Positions 1 to 26,154 of a stretch of 64,000 nt of DNA are shown piece after piece. The notes under the pieces were generated by a model that was not told where the DNA came from, ran no database searches, and saw nothing but the letters and a program-made list of their open reading frames with translations. How positions within the stretch are numbered: the first letter of the stretch is position 1; every line of letters begins with the position of its first letter. Origin of the DNA: Euborellia annulipes (Eukaryota; Arthropoda; Insecta; Dermaptera; Anisolabididae). The position numbers and the translations under genes were made by a program. The stretch is from NCBI GenBank assembly GCA_023213315.1, contig JAKCPI010028544.1, forward strand, positions 62,001 to 126,000, read 5' to 3'.

Positions 1-203
1 TTGTAAGTTTTCTTTGTTAATCTTTTAATTTTAAATATGTAAAAAAATGTCCTTAAAAAAGCTTGATTAAGACAAATAATAAATAAAACTCAATAATTCG
101 AAAATACTTAATTATTCTAGTTCAAGTTTCTTAAAATAATATACATTTTTTTATCATAAAAATATATAGCATTTATAGAATTTATCATTATTATTATTTT
201 CAG
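1..203 (+). other. CHD1 intron, 3' portion
   Basis: AT-rich intron tail ending in a pyrimidine tract and CAG at 201-203. I see no repeat or gene in it. Confidence 0.8.
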
Positions 204-14473
<14,270 letters not shown>

Positions 14474-15240
14474 CCTCTTCTTTAATCTAGGCCTCGCCAT
14501 AGTGCTTCAATTAAATGCAAGTGTTATGAATCGTAAACGTTCTTGTACATATAATATTCGAAACGCAGTGTACATTTATATCTTAATTTCCTTTCGTATG
14601 ATATACTTTGATTTATTATTATTATCTATATATATATTTACATATATATATATTTTTGTTAATAGTTATTTTTTCACCGATTGTAAATTTAGTGTAAATT
14701 TATATATTTAATACATTTAACGCATTATGCATCTGGACATTTTTGCGTTTAATGCATTCTTTTTTTATTTCTTTTTTTTTTGGAATTAAAGTTGAGCCTT
14801 TTTATGCCGTTCGATGGCCTAATATTTTTTAAACTCTGTTTTTAATCGGGGATATAGAAATACTTTTCTAGAGAAAGATTTTTACTTCTCATTCCTTTCC
14901 TCTCATTTGGAAATTATTTATAAGCAAATATTTATGTATAAATTTTACATATTTTATTTAATTAAATAAAAAAAAAAAAATCTTGTAAAAAAAATATATA
15001 TTTACATTGGCCTTAATAAAATTATTTTAAATATAGATGAAGAGATTTTATATGTAATTTCAAACATTTATTTTAATTAAACAATTTATTCATAAAATTT
15101 GGACTTGATCATCTAAAGAAGGATATTTAATTAACTACTCCGTTTTCTTTATAAAATATCTTACTCAGAGAAAATTGTTTAATAAATGAAATAATATAAA
15201 ATCTCTAAATAAAAATTTAAAAATCCAAAGAAAAATATTA
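14474..15240 (+). other. CHD1 3' UTR and downstream DNA
   Basis: Follows the TAG at 14471-14473. Possible poly(A) signals are ATTAAA at 14510-14515 and 14785-14790 and AATAAA at 14965-14970, the last followed by an A tract. No gene is seen beyond. Confidence 0.5.
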
Positions 15241-15540
15241 AATAATTTTAATAATGAAAATTGTATTTTTAAAAACTAATTTATATAATAGAAATAGAAT
15301 TCTGTAAAATATGTAAACATCAATTAGAGGGCCAATTGACATTTCGCCTGTACCTCTTATTGATGTTTTAAATAAATGCGCTGTAAAAAAATGGCTTAAA
15401 TTATTTTCGATGAAATTAAATTCGTCATCATATACTGTATATGTATATTCCATATATATCATATATATGAGAAATATAAAATGTACATATTATTTATTTA
15501 TTTGTTTTTTATTTCCTATGTTATTAAATATTAATTCATC

Positions 15541-15790
15541 TGCTCAGGGGCCCACATCTTGTGGGTACGTGGATGGCGACCACGAGCTGCCCGAGCTGGG
15601 ACAGGCAGTCCTTCAGTTAATTACATACATGTCTGCCTCTTCCTCTTTTCAACAGGCGTCAGACCTTGCTACGGGCCGGCCTGTCCTATTTCTTCCGGTC
15701 ATAAAAACGTATGATAGAATTGGAGGGAAATAGTGAGGTCTGCCGACCCCGCATCGCGGGACAAGGCGAGGAGAGAAGAAGAAGATTAAA
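15541..15790 (+). mobile_element. Non-LTR retrotransposon 3' end fragment
   Basis: GC-rich island ending GCCGACCCCGCATCGCGGGA, then GAGGAGAGAAGAAGAAG. The same terminal segment ends the better preserved copy at 24640-25255. The 5' part differs from that copy, so this may be a different segment or subfamily. Confidence 0.55.
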
Positions 15791-16239
15791 TATTATTTCA
15801 TTGCAAAGTGATCTTAGTCAACAGAGATTTTTTAAAAAGAAAAACGATGCAGCCAATGATTGAAGCTCTATTTAATAATTAAACACTCGGAGAGCCGAAA
15901 CTTTGAAATTAATATAGGGAAAACTAAGGCCATTGTTTTTGGGAGGGACACCTATAAAAATAAATAGTTTTTATTCCGAGTATAATAATGGTACAGATAT
16001 AATGTAGAGTCCCTTAAAAAAAAATGCATAACTCCACCCCACCTCTCTTTGACACTGGCTATTCAAGATCCTCTAAGTTCAAAGAACGGAAATGCTAAGA
16101 AAAATAGCTAGCTGCTCCACCCTCTGTCGAGTTTTGCCTCTCTAGGTCCCAGATAGGAATTATGAAGACATATCTGACTCGGGCTCGCCTGCAGCATATA
16201 GACAAGTCTTGGGTGCTTCTAACTAGTATCCATCTTCTT
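15791..16239. other. CHD1-IR intergenic DNA, no gene seen
   Basis: AT-rich with a moderately GC-rich patch (about 16020-16210). I recognise no gene or repeat end. Confidence 0.4.
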
Positions 16240-16630
16240 GGGTGTAACTAGGAAATTTGGCTGATTGGGACCTCCGGGGGGCCTAGAGGCCAGGGCGGAT
16301 CCAGAGGTGTTTCTCGGGGGGGGGGGGGTAATCTGGTGTGACTCGTCGCACAGCACATTATTTTTTCATAATTTCGCTAATTTAAAGGCACATTCTGTAC
16401 TTGATTGGCAGAATATAAATACAAATCAAATTTTTAAGTATTAATTTTTAAAATTTTACATTAAAAATAAATTTTTTGCGAAAAAAAGGTATTTTTTTCA
16501 AATCTCGGGGGGGGTAATTACCCCCTTTCCCCCGCCCCTGTATCCGCCCTTGCTTGGAGGAGGTCCATATTGACTCAATTTTTCTTGGGGCGGGGAGCTT
16601 TCTGGCCCCCTCCCCCTACTAGTTACGCCC
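16240..16630 (+). mobile_element. hAT-like family A element with family C inserted
   Basis: Outer ends GGGTGTAACTAGG and CTAGTTACGCCC. A family C element (about 16291-16552, ends CAGGGCGGATCCAG and TATCCGCCCTTG) sits inside. It includes an interior ATCTGGTGTGACTCGTCGCA stretch that family C shares with repeat J. Confidence 0.7.
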
Positions 16631-17479
16631 ATGCCCATTTTGCCTTTGTGGATCTATTAAATGAATATTCTCTAATTCAAACCCCTATTAAATAGGCAAA
16701 CAATATATCAAGCTTGGAAAGATTTTGCAAATCACAAGGCGCCTTGATTGCTAGCGCCACACGTGTTGATAAGATAAACCTTTTAGTTTCTTGCCGTTAT
16801 TAGAGCAGATTAGAAGTCAAAAGTTGGTTTAAATTTCAGGCTATATTTTTTTCGTTCGGTCATTTTTTACTTTTTTTAATAACAAGTGCAATGCTGACTA
16901 CAAATGAAAGTGATTATTAAGATAAATTGTCACTGATTTTTTTTTTTCACAATGTTTTTATTTTTATTTTTTATTATAATATACTCTTAGTAAGAGTCCT
17001 TCCAAAGAATAAAAATAAAAGCCGCCATTTAATTGATGCGATGTCTTGTGCAGTCATCTACTTGTTTGTGCCATAAAAAAGACGGTCGCTACCTGTAATT
17101 CTCTAGATTCTGTTTTATTATTTGACCAAAACTTTCTTCTGTGCTTTAAAAATATTAATTAATGTGATTGTGATTCTATCGGAATATTAAAATCTACATC
17201 TGAAAACAACTCATTCTAATTGTCTCACCTAACATCAGGTAATCTTGCTTTCTATTACTGAATTTACATTGTTTCTAATTTTCATAAATAAATCAATTTT
17301 ATATTTTTGAAAATTTTTATTTTCATTATTTCTATTATAATTTAATTATTTTTTTTAATTATAAATGTGAATAAAAAACACAGTAAAACAAACTGAAAAA
17401 TTAATTTCTCTATTTCGGCCTAGGAAATTATTAGAGGAAAATGGAAGAAAAAAACTATAATATTTTGATATATGCCTAT

Positions 17480-17600
17480 CATTCACTTTCTCTTTAGCTG
17501 AGGAGATTCTAAAAACATCTTTAAATTTTTTCCTTAATGAAGAACAAGCACTTTAACTGATTTTCACTAATAATAGTTGGGAAAAGAAAAAAACTTGTTA
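17480..17600 (-). pseudogene. Possible relic of the IR terminal exon
   Basis: The minus strand carries TTAGAATCTCCTCAGCT, close to the LESPQL coding stretch in the last exon of the receptor gene (18499-18712). Flanking codons are broken by stops. Could be a decayed tandem duplicate or chance. Confidence 0.25.
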
Positions 17601-17608
17601 CATTAAAC

Positions 17609-18486
17609 CAGTGGTTCACAACCTTTTGTGGCTCATCGACCCTTTCTGGAGGTTGACTAACCCCTATTGCCCCCTTTCATTTTCATTGTATGGCTAATTT
17701 TAATTTAAAGTAAAGTATAAATAATAAAGCAGTTTTATTATTTTAAACAATTTTATTACCGTATATAAAAATCTGGTGTGATCGCATCAGCACACAACTT
17801 TCTCTTACCTTCGGTAATCGAAAGTTGTGTTCTGTATTTGTAACGCCAGATTTTTTGTGTCGATATATATTTAGTTTCAGACAGTACGGTACATTTGAAT
17901 TCAAGATGTAAAATTTATAAGTATGGGAAAATATTAATATTTTATTACCATAGCAACCACTTCTCCTATCTTTCCTAAGAAGTACAAGAGTAAAGTGGTC
18001 TTCAGAAGATTTCAATGGCAAAACTGGCATTTTAAAGAACATTTAAAAAACAAAAGTGACGTTTTGATTCTAGATTAGAATTATCTTCAGACTATTTTAT
18101 TTTTATGACAATTTTTTGTCCTCTTTTACTGGGTGAAACCCCAGTGAAACCCCACATATAAACACAACCTCAGTTTAAAATGTTTCACCTAAAACCTACA
18201 CCGCAATCTCTAAACTTAATTGATTTTAATTCTTTTAAATTTCAGTAAACTCTAGTAATTCCCCCCCCCCCCCCCCTAAGAATACTCATCGCCATGGACG
18301 TAACTAGAGAATTTGGCTGGGGGGTGGCATGGGACCAGTCATCCTCCGGGAGTCCTGGAAGGCCCCATATTTCCTCAATTTTTCTTGGGGTGGGGAACTT
18401 TCTGGGTGAGGGGACCACGGGCCTTCTGGGGGACCGGGACCTCCTAGTTACGGCTATGCTCATCGCCCCCAGGTTGGGAACCACTG
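17609..18486. mobile_element. hAT-like element abutting the IR stop codon
   Basis: Ends CAGTGGTTCACAACC and GGTTGGGAACCACTG. Flanks CATTAAAC (17601-17608) and CATTAAAT (18487-18494) are an 8-bp duplication with one mismatch. It carries a nested repeat J copy (about 17768-18120) and a nested family A element (18293-18458). The right edge is 12 nt from the receptor stop, so the receptor's 3' UTR must lie in transposon DNA. Confidence 0.85.
18293..18458. mobile_element. hAT-like family A element, exact 8-bp TSD
   Basis: Ends CATGGACGTAACTAG and CTAGTTACGGCTATG. The exact target duplication CTCATCGC lies at 18285-18292 and 18459-18466. It is nested in the element at 17609-18486. Its ORF-like frames are artefacts of low-complexity sequence. 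Confidence 0.85.
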
Positions 18487-18498
18487 CATTAAATACTC

Positions 18499-21400
18499 CT
18501 ATTTACGCGTAATTTTGTATCTACTTGCAATTTCTATTATTAAAATGCAAAAGGAGGTTGCATAACCTATTGAAAGTATTGTGAACATGGGTTTAACATC
18601 TGAAAGAATGATTGATCTGAAATCTCTTTCCCTCAGTTGAGGAGATTCTAAAGTTAAATGATTCTTCTTTCGTAGATACGTCAAAATACCCGAACTTCGC
18701 ATGAGTTCTATACTGAAAAATAAATACATACAAGATGCGTTGGTCCTTTAATTAATATTTAGCCATTTTCCTTTAGGAAAGTAAGTTCAATGAATAGAAA
18801 TGCTAACTTACTAATGATTAAAGTGTGGCAAATACTGGCTGTTCCTACGCATCACCATGCTGTAATACAAGGAGAAAAGAGGCTTCGGTAAAATGATGAT
18901 GGGACACTTAGGCCTATGCCAGATTGTCCGAAGTTCTTCAATAAGGCCGATAAAAGCCCATCTTTCCTTGGAACAAATCCAAGTTGAAGTTTCCAAAGGA
19001 TTCGTCGGGAGGTTGCGTGCATTTAGAAAATTGTCTCTGTAGATTAAATTATAAACACCCATTCGGTCCTCCTGTAAAACACACACTCCCAGTTATTCAT
19101 TTCAAATTAGTCCCCTAGAACTTTTTATTTGATTATATTATATTGAACTTGAACCACCTTCACGTCCATTGACATGAAAATATCTTAAATTCTTCATGCC
19201 ATTATTTTGTTATGTATTTACTATACAGATATTATTATATTTTTTTTAGGTAAATTGATTTTTAATACCTTAAATATCGTATATGAAGTGGAGGATTTGC
19301 GAATTCCGAAAGCATATTTGGGCTCCGTTCTCCAGAGATCTTCAAGTGACTGAAATTGTGAATGTGATTCCCAAGTAGTTAGTTGGGAGATGATATTCGC
19401 CGAGTACATAGTCACCACCAACATACCTATCATGTAAGTACTTATATGAATGATACGTGAGGAAACCCTGATAGGGACCTTAGGATGTCCTGGAAAATAG
19501 GAAATACACATATAATTCGACGCATATTAGAAATTTAAATTAAATACTAAATGAAATCAGTTAAGAAAAATTTGGTTGAATATGTTTACATTAAATGCAG
19601 ATATTTATAATAAATATTTTGGATCCTTTAAAAATAAGGAAATACGGAGACAGCAGCCTAAAATGGATCACTCTAACATCATTATATTTTGTCGCTTAGA
19701 CTCCTTCAGTATATTAACTGATTTAATAGACGGCGTGTACCGCATAAAAAGTTTGAAAGTATTGTAGAAATAATATGATTTAGGACGCTCTACGATATAC
19801 GTCAAAGACAAACGTTTTAAGGTCGCAGAAAAGGCCGCAGCCCGTTCACAGCCACATTACCCTTTGCAGCTCCGTATTTCCATTCTATGTGGCATGACAT
19901 TATAACTCTATAGAGAATAAACCAACCTTGATTGCAAAACATGGCACCTAGCACATATAATACGATGTCGGTTGTTGAAAGATGCGGCCAGGGTTCGAAA
20001 CGTTTGAAGAAAATTTGAACTGCAGCAAGGATCATACTGGATAAAACTAACGTCAACCAAAGAGAAGCCTCAAAGGGGGCATACAGTTTGTAGAAATTCA
20101 CTTTTTTCCAATCATCTATCAAACAAAATGTTAGCATTCAATTTTTTTAATTATTAGTAAAAAGGATTATTTTGAGAGCTCAAAGAGCTCCAAATCTTGT
20201 CTTATGCTTGTTTTTTAAATTACTAAGTCATAATATTATTTTCGAAGATTTTTTACCAGTGTCATCTGTATCGCCATTCGATTTATAATTCCCAGGTGTT
20301 AAAAAGACACGAATCCTTAAAATGAAGATATTATTATTATTCTGAAAACTCTTCACCTTCATTTGGGAATTTTTGATTACTTGCTAGTGGTGAGAGCGTT
20401 GACAAATTGAACTTCTTCCATTCTGGAATGCGTCATCCCAACGGAGACGGCAATCAAATCGATATCATCTGTTTTGAAAGAAAATTCGAAAGAATGGCCA
20501 GGAGATTCATTCTCTGTGTTAGGCCGAGAAACATGATGCAGCCTATAACTGTAGATCTTCATAATGCATCTTTACTAACTTATAATTTTTTTTTTACTTA
20601 CGTAAAATTTAGTTTATCAGCCAGGATTTCAAGTATCGATATGTAATAGCCTTGGTATTTCACTTGTCCGTCGATCTCTTCAACCCAAACAAATGGTATA
20701 TCCTAAAAGAATTGTTGGTATATAGGCCTAAATGTTGTCAAGTTTAAATGTCTTAAAAAATTTATTAGAGTAAACTTACTTCATAAACACCGACTTTAAG
20801 CTCGTTTTGTTGCCAATGAAATCCAGAAAAAATACTTTTACTAATAATTTTTAATCCTTCTTCCAATGACCAAGTTGCAAATTCACGAGTGGATAAAGGA
20901 AATGACAGATGCGATCGGAAAACATCAAAAATTTTAAATTCATTATTACTTTCAGGAATTGAATGCACAACTAAAAGACGCCAGTCAAGCCAAATTTTAG
21001 TCTGATTGAAATGAATATCGGTCCAATTACTTGTGATGTTTCCCATTATGACCCATGTAGGAGTTGTCTCTCTTGGTATTGAAAACAACTGAAAAGGATT
21101 ATAAATATTATTCTACTTTATTATCATCAATACCTATAAAAAAAAAGAAATATTGAGAAGTCAGTATTATTATTATTATTTGGAATTCCTCCCGGGATTC
21201 CCGTTTATTTACCCGAGGTGTTTTTTACTTTCTCTTACCTAAATATAGAGAGAAAGTAGATTGAATATTAGGCTGGGATGAGTAGAGTAAAGGGGTTGGA
21301 GAATAGTAACCAGCAAATTTATAGCTCCACCTGACGTCCTTTTATTTGGCAGATATTTCGATGCGTAGAACACACATCATCTTCAGTGCCGCGAGGATAT

Positions 21401-23372
21401 AGTAGGTGGGCTTAGTCTATTAATATCAAATGCCTTAGGGGCGTTAAACATAGTGGTGAGGAGCCTTCTCTAAGCTGATGACCGTTCAGCGCGCCTCTAT
21501 GTTTAACGCCCCTAAGGCATTTGATATTAATAGACTAAGCCCACCTACTATATCCTCGCGGCACTGAAGATGATGTGTGTCCTACGCATCGAAATATCTG
21601 CCAAATAAAAGGACGTCAGGTGGAGCTATAAATTTGCTGGTTACTATTCTCCAACCCCTTTATAGAGAGAAAGTTTTGGTTTCATGTCAAAAATTCGGTG
21701 TCGAGATTTTGATGGATATACACGTTTTCAGGTCCCAGTGGCGGATTAATGCAATTTTGTCGGGGGGGGGGGGTTTATTTTTTTTTATTTAAGGACTTTG
21801 TAGGCATCTATGGCCATTTAGACCCCTTTCATATTTATTTAAATTTATTGGTAACAAATTCAATTGAAATTAAAGAGCGGAAATCATAATTTCTTTAGAT
21901 TACTAGTTTTTATAACTGTTTGAATTTCTTCTCGGGGAGGGGGGCGATCGCCCCCCCCCCCTTTAATCCGCCCCTGACAGGTCCCCTGAGTTCAAAAAAG
22001 TGGTTTTCCCTGTCTGTGTGTTAAATTTAAATCATGAAGGAATTGAGCTAGGAGGTTGAAATTTTATATTTAAGTTAGACACACCCTCCTGAGGAGTGAA
22101 AATAAGCTTTTAATCAAAATTGGCCAAAGAGTACTAGTACTTTTCTGATGTACTTTTTCAGTCGCTCCACCAAATTGGCTGCAACGATTTGATTAAAATT
22201 CAAAAATCATTTACACCACTCTCCTTTCTATTACCGGCGCTAGTTAGTTATAAAAGAATAAATGAATTAGGTAAAATATTGAATTCATCACATTTCGTTA
22301 CCTTGTCAATGACATTCTTATTTACGCTGTCGATGGCGATGATAACATTAAGAGGTCGGTCACAAATGGCAATCTGCGAGATGTTGAATTGGGAGACATG
22401 AGTGACAGTCAGACTTAGTCCCAAGGCACAGCCTAGCTTCCAGAGGTCAATCATTATGGGCAGATTATATTCATCTTGTATAAACACAAAAAATTTGCAT
22501 TGTTTGAAATACTTCACACTTTTTCCCATTCACGCTCACATTCACACAGTCTTCTCGGCAACTTAGGCCATATAAGACTTTTTACGATAACCGTTATTAT
22601 ATAAATATATTTATTGGGGTCCCAGGCATTCTTATTTAAGCCATTTGGTATCCAAATGGCTTAAATAAAAGCATCGAACTGCCTGGGGTCGAACCGGCGA
22701 CTTTTGGTATACGAGGTTAGCACGCTAACCTCTACGCCAAGCCCCGAGGGCGTTTGAAATACTTGGTAGGCAAGAAAAATATTAATAATTAAAAGTGCTT
22801 TAATTCTTATTTAATAAACTATAGCGTGTATAGTGTCGAGCGAAGCGAGTCGCTTGAATCTCCAAATTCAAATTAATAAAAAAATGGTAATGAAGAAATA
22901 CTAAACAAGGCGTAAACATTGTGTACAAATAGTTAAACTTCTAGCTGATACATGAAAGAAATTAAGAAATTCTTGTTTATGTTGGATCATCTAATGATTC
23001 TACAGTATGTTCGAAATTTCATCATCCATTTTTCTCTTCTACTTGGTTTTGCTTTTCCTTTGATTTTAAAAATGGAATTGATCACTACTTGATTAATTCT
23101 CACTTTGAATTAATCTCAATTCTCCATAATTTCCAGGCCAATATACAATATATTTATACTTACGATATAAAAATATAGTTATACAATCGCTCAAGAAATA
23201 TTCTTGCAAATTGAGGAGAACGTGCATTGAGGAGGGCAAAGAAATTTTCGTCGCAAAAGTCATGGTTAGACCCCCTAAGAGAAAAAGGATCCCAAGCATT
23301 ATCAAAGGGCAATAATAATTGATCCACAATCGATTTGTCCAAACTCTCAATGACACTTCTTATTCCATCCAT
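18499..23372 (-). CDS. Divergent ionotropic receptor (iGluR/IR family)
   Basis: Ligand-gated cation channel subunit, probably chemosensory, of the plasma membrane. Exons (minus): 23372-23164, 22518-22302, 21088-20780, 20702-20602, 20548-20381, 20315-20257, 20115-19927, 19489-19269, 19071-18812, 18712-18499. The total of 1,947 nt gives 648 aa with all phases matching. Residues 1-240 are a short amino-terminal region. S1 begins near 240 and keeps T318-x-x-R321, the ligand-contact motif of iGluRs (GMTHSRMEEVQF). M1 is about 372-392, the pore loop ends MFCNQG (about 413-418), M3 carries YSANIISQLT (446-455), S2 has SSTSYTIF (483-490), and M4 is about 620-641 after LSDVKPMFTILSIG. No signal peptide is evident. 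An in-frame TAA lies 13 codons upstream of the chosen ATG with no acceptor between, though a further 5' exon cannot be excluded. It is shorter than IR25a/IR8a types, so I assign no subtype. Confidence 0.9.
21290..21662. mobile_element. Foldback element with two outward hammerhead-like motifs
   Basis: Near-perfect palindrome with arms of about 160 bp (AAGGGGTTGGAGAATAG ... CTATTCTCCAACCCCTT). Minus motif at 21352-21386 and plus motif at 21564-21598: CTGAAGA, T, stem II GATGTGT/ACGCATC, GAAA, TAT, C. The flanks GGCA and TGCC pair as stem I. Confidence 0.75.
21736..21976. mobile_element. hAT-like element, family E
   Basis: Ends CAGTGGCGGATTAATGC and TTAATCCGCCCCTG. Flanks TCAGGTCC and ACAGGTCC (7 of 8 match). 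G and C homopolymer tracts sit near each end. Inserted into repeat J in a receptor intron. Confidence 0.75.
22515..22755 (-). mobile_element. tRNA-derived SINE in IR intron 1
   Basis: Minus strand, from 22755 down: tRNA-like head GGCTTGGCGTAGAGGTTAGC and GTCGCCGGTTCGACCCC (box B-like), a hairpin TAAGCCATTTGG/CCAAATGGCTTA, then the tail AAGACTGTGTGAATGTGAGC and GTGAATGGGAAAAAGTGTG. It abuts receptor exon 2. Confidence 0.8.
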
Positions 23373-23575
23373 TATAATATTAAAAATATTCTCATAATTT
23401 TAATGAGTTGATTCATATTTAATGAAGTAATTTTCTAATAGATTTTTTAAGCTGATAAAGCTTTTACAATCCTTTTAAATATAATTTTTTTAAAATTACA
23501 ATTAATGAACAACTTTAATTTTGAACTTTCATTACAATTATTTTAATTATTAATAATATCTCTGTTTATAGAAAC

Positions 23576-23925
23576 AAAAAAATCTGGTGTGACTGGTGCA
23601 CAGCACACAACTTTCTCTTACTCTTCGGTAAGAGAAAGTTGTGCATCGTGCTTGTCCCATCCGGATTTTTTGTGTCGATATATATTTAGTTGCCCATAGC
23701 ACCTTAGTTTCAATCTTGATCACTTGCATTTCATAAGTTAAAAGTAAAACAGTCAATTGATTCAAATTTCCATAGGCTGTATTTTAAATGTTGACTGCTT
23801 GAAATAAACTGTAGTATATATAGTATATATACCATATATGGTTTTTTTTTCAAAATTTTAATCTCATATTTGGATATTTTATACACAATAGAGAATCCTA
23901 AATAAATACAAAATTTCATAAGGGA
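23576..23925 (+). repeat. Repeat J copy upstream of the IR gene
   Basis: Hairpin AAATCTGGTGTGACTGG with ACTTTCTCTTACTCTTCGGT and its mirror, then TTTTGTGTCGATATATATTT. The segment 23760-23925 (GTTGACTGCTTGAAA, AGAGAATCCTAAAT) recurs inverted at 32035-32200. Confidence 0.65.
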
Positions 23926-24178
23926 GCGTACAAGTATTACGTAACGCAATTTTTGAAGATCTTTGACTCCCCCCTCCCCCCCCCATGTAACGCGCAGTAA
24001 CATTTTTCTGGACCCCCCCCCCCCTATACGTTACGTAACGCTCAAGTGGCCATTTTTATCTAAAAGTCACAATTATGTTGCGCAAAGTATCGGAAAGTCG
24101 CTAAAATACCAGTTACGTAACTGGTTGTTCAACCCCCCTCCCCCCTCCCCCAAAATGCGTTACGTATTTTAAGAGACA
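23922..24178. mobile_element. MITE with GTTACGTAAC-type ends
   Basis: TATTACGTAACGCAATTTTTG at the left mirrors AAAATGCGTTACGTATTTT at the right. An inner CGTTACGTAACG copy and long C tracts lie between. Non-coding; target site unclear. Confidence 0.5.
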
Positions 24179-24639
24179 CAAAAATTTTTCCGCTCTGCTA
24201 AAATTTCTTTGGCGAAACTAAATTGTCCACTGAGCGGCAAAATTGTTCACCCTACCGTTAAATACATTTATCTCTTTTTTTTTGGAAGACGGAATTTTTT
24301 TTCGGGGGAGGGGGGCCGACCTCCTTGGCGCCTCTTACATACCCCCTGTTTACTGTATACCCGTATATATGTATATAGATTTGGGAAATTTCGGGGGTGG
24401 GACCCCTCAGCCCCCCCCCCCCCCCCCCCCTTATATACGCTCCTGTGGTAAGGATGTGTTTATTAATTAAAAGCATTACAATGAAGGTAATAAAAGAATT
24501 AACAAACATTAACATATAGACCTAATCATTGTTAATTTTTTTTTATTTTAAACCCTTTTCGGCTACAGAGGCCATTTAGGAGTTTTGAATTTTATTTTAC
24601 ACAAGACCGAATACATGCTGAACTTTCAACAAACTGCAG

Positions 24640-25255
24640 AACAAGTTATACTTGATAGTCATGCGCTTCCTAAATTTTTTGGCCATCTTGGTCGCTGATG
24701 ATGGGGAACCAAGGGATGAGATTGCAGGTAGTATAAATGCCAGTTGGCTTAAATGAAGAGAATGCTCGGAATCCTTTGCGACTGACGGATGACGATTTAT
24801 TTGAATTCGGCAATCTACAGGGCCGTCGTGAGGCCGGTTACTCTGTATTCGACCGAGGCGGGCCTCCACGAAGAGAAGCGAATCGACACTGCATGTGATG
24901 GAGATGCGGATTGCCAGGTGGTTGCTTGGCGTCATCAGACTTGACCACATCCTCAATGATACCATCAGGAGCAAGTTTGCTATAGCACCAATCTCTGACA
25001 AGATGCATGAATGGCTCGGTTGGTTTGGACATGTCGTACATCAACAGAGTAGTGACGTGGCGAGGACGGAGTACGACATGTGATGGAGATAACGAAGAGG
25101 AGCACCTATGGAAACTTGGCTTCACCGGGTCAAGAAAGATATGACCCAGCTTGGCCTGTCAGAGACAACAGCATTGGATAGAGTGAAGTGGAGGGGTAGA
25201 GTAAGGACCGCCGACTCCGCACCGCGGGATTAAAGCGAAGAAAGAAGAAGAAATT
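24640..25255 (+). mobile_element. Non-LTR retrotransposon ORF2 C-terminus, decayed
   Basis: Broken frames read AVVRPVTLYSTEAG, then MEMRIARWLLGVIRLDHILN, then KMHEWLGWFGHVVH, then LGLSETTALDRVKWRGRVRT. These resemble the segment after the reverse-transcriptase palm in RTE/CR1-like LINEs (RW-LGV-RLD, WFGHV, W-R-RVR-AD). Frameshifts and stops make it inactive. The 3' end is shared with fragments near 15740-15790, 29518-29725 and 62617-62661. Confidence 0.75.
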
Positions 25256-25282
25256 TTTTTGATATATTGTAAATACAAAGTG

Positions 25283-25412
25283 CTGATGGTTACCGAGAAA
25301 CATTCCACATGCTGATTCGGGCTCGGGGCCACCATCCTCAAGTTTCGCCGCGCTTGACATCGCTTAACCGCAATGATTATGGTGATTGTGGCTCTTCTTT
25401 GTTGTCAGGCCA
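25283..25412 (+). repeat. Dispersed repeat shared with 7083-7265
   Basis: TGCTGATGGTTACCGAG, CTGATTCGGGCTCGGGGCC and GATTGTGGCTCTTCTTTG match the copy in CHD1 intron 8. It directly follows the LINE fragment. Confidence 0.5.
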
Positions 25413-25786
25413 CACGACATTGTTAATTTTGCACCAACCTACTATAAGAAACCACTGTTATATCATTTACAGTAAGGGACAAGAGCACCCCCATGCGTCT
25501 TCGCATGTGCTTATTTCATTCTTTTTATAAAATAAGATGGAAATTTGAATATCGAACTGAAATATTTTCACAAAAATGAATATTAAAAAAAAAAAAAACA
25601 AAGAAATAATCAATTGAGAAAACGAACTTTAACAGGTTGACGCTTTTGAGTCTTTGCGTCCGTTCTCGTTGTTCTGGTGAAATGCGTCTTGGCGTTTCAT
25701 TATTATTAATTAAAAGATGGAAAATGGGAAAAGGTCAAAGTTAGAGAAAAAATAAAAAGGAGCGGAAAACTCAAGAAAGGAAAGGC

Positions 25787-25815
25787 GGGGGGGGGGGGGG
25801 GGGGGGGGGGGGGGG
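25787..25815 (+). repeat. Poly(G) run of 29
   Basis: An uninterrupted run of about 29 G with AT-rich flanks, in the gap between the receptor and FAM91. It is the longest G homopolymer I see here. Length may vary or be misassembled. Confidence 0.8.
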
Positions 25816-25869
25816 AAAAATAATATAAATTATAAATTAATATTGTCAAAATAAGTTTATCCTACAAGA

Positions 25870-26146
25870 CAAGGGCGTACCCGGGATCAAATCTAGAGGG
25901 GGGCAGATCATGGTCGTCCAGGGGGAGGGGGGCAGATCATGGCTGTCCAGATTGTGACATAGCTTTTTCATATATAGGGGAAAAGCCTTCGAATTAAAGG
26001 CATAAAAACCCTCGAGTCCTCCCGTCGCTATCGCCCTACCTAATTTTGTTTCATTTCATCACTTTATAAGCATTTAATTTTTTTTTTCTTGCTTCTAGGG
26101 GGGGACAGCTGCCCCCCCCCCCTGCCCCTCGCTGGGTACGCCCATG
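25870..26146. mobile_element. hAT-like element, family B, exact 8-bp TSD
   Basis: Ends CAAGGGCGTACCCGG and CTGGGTACGCCCATG. The exact duplication CTACAAGA lies at 25862-25869 and 26147-26154. The interior repeats GGCAGATCATGG twice. Same family as 58721-59013. Confidence 0.9.
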
Positions 26147-26154
26147 CTACAAGA

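Larger units (their letters stand above)
21216..22160 (-). repeat. Repeat J copy split by two insertions (IR intron 2)
   Basis: Hairpin end TTACTTTCTCTTACC at 21226-21240, continuing at 21662 (GAGAGAAAGTTTTGG, CATGTCAAAAATTCGG). It is interrupted by the foldback at 21290-21662 and by the hAT-like element at 21736-21976. Confidence 0.7.

Noticed and set aside
19576..19767. 63-codon plus-strand frame in the receptor locus
   Set aside because: Lies in a receptor intron, antisense, with no family resemblance.
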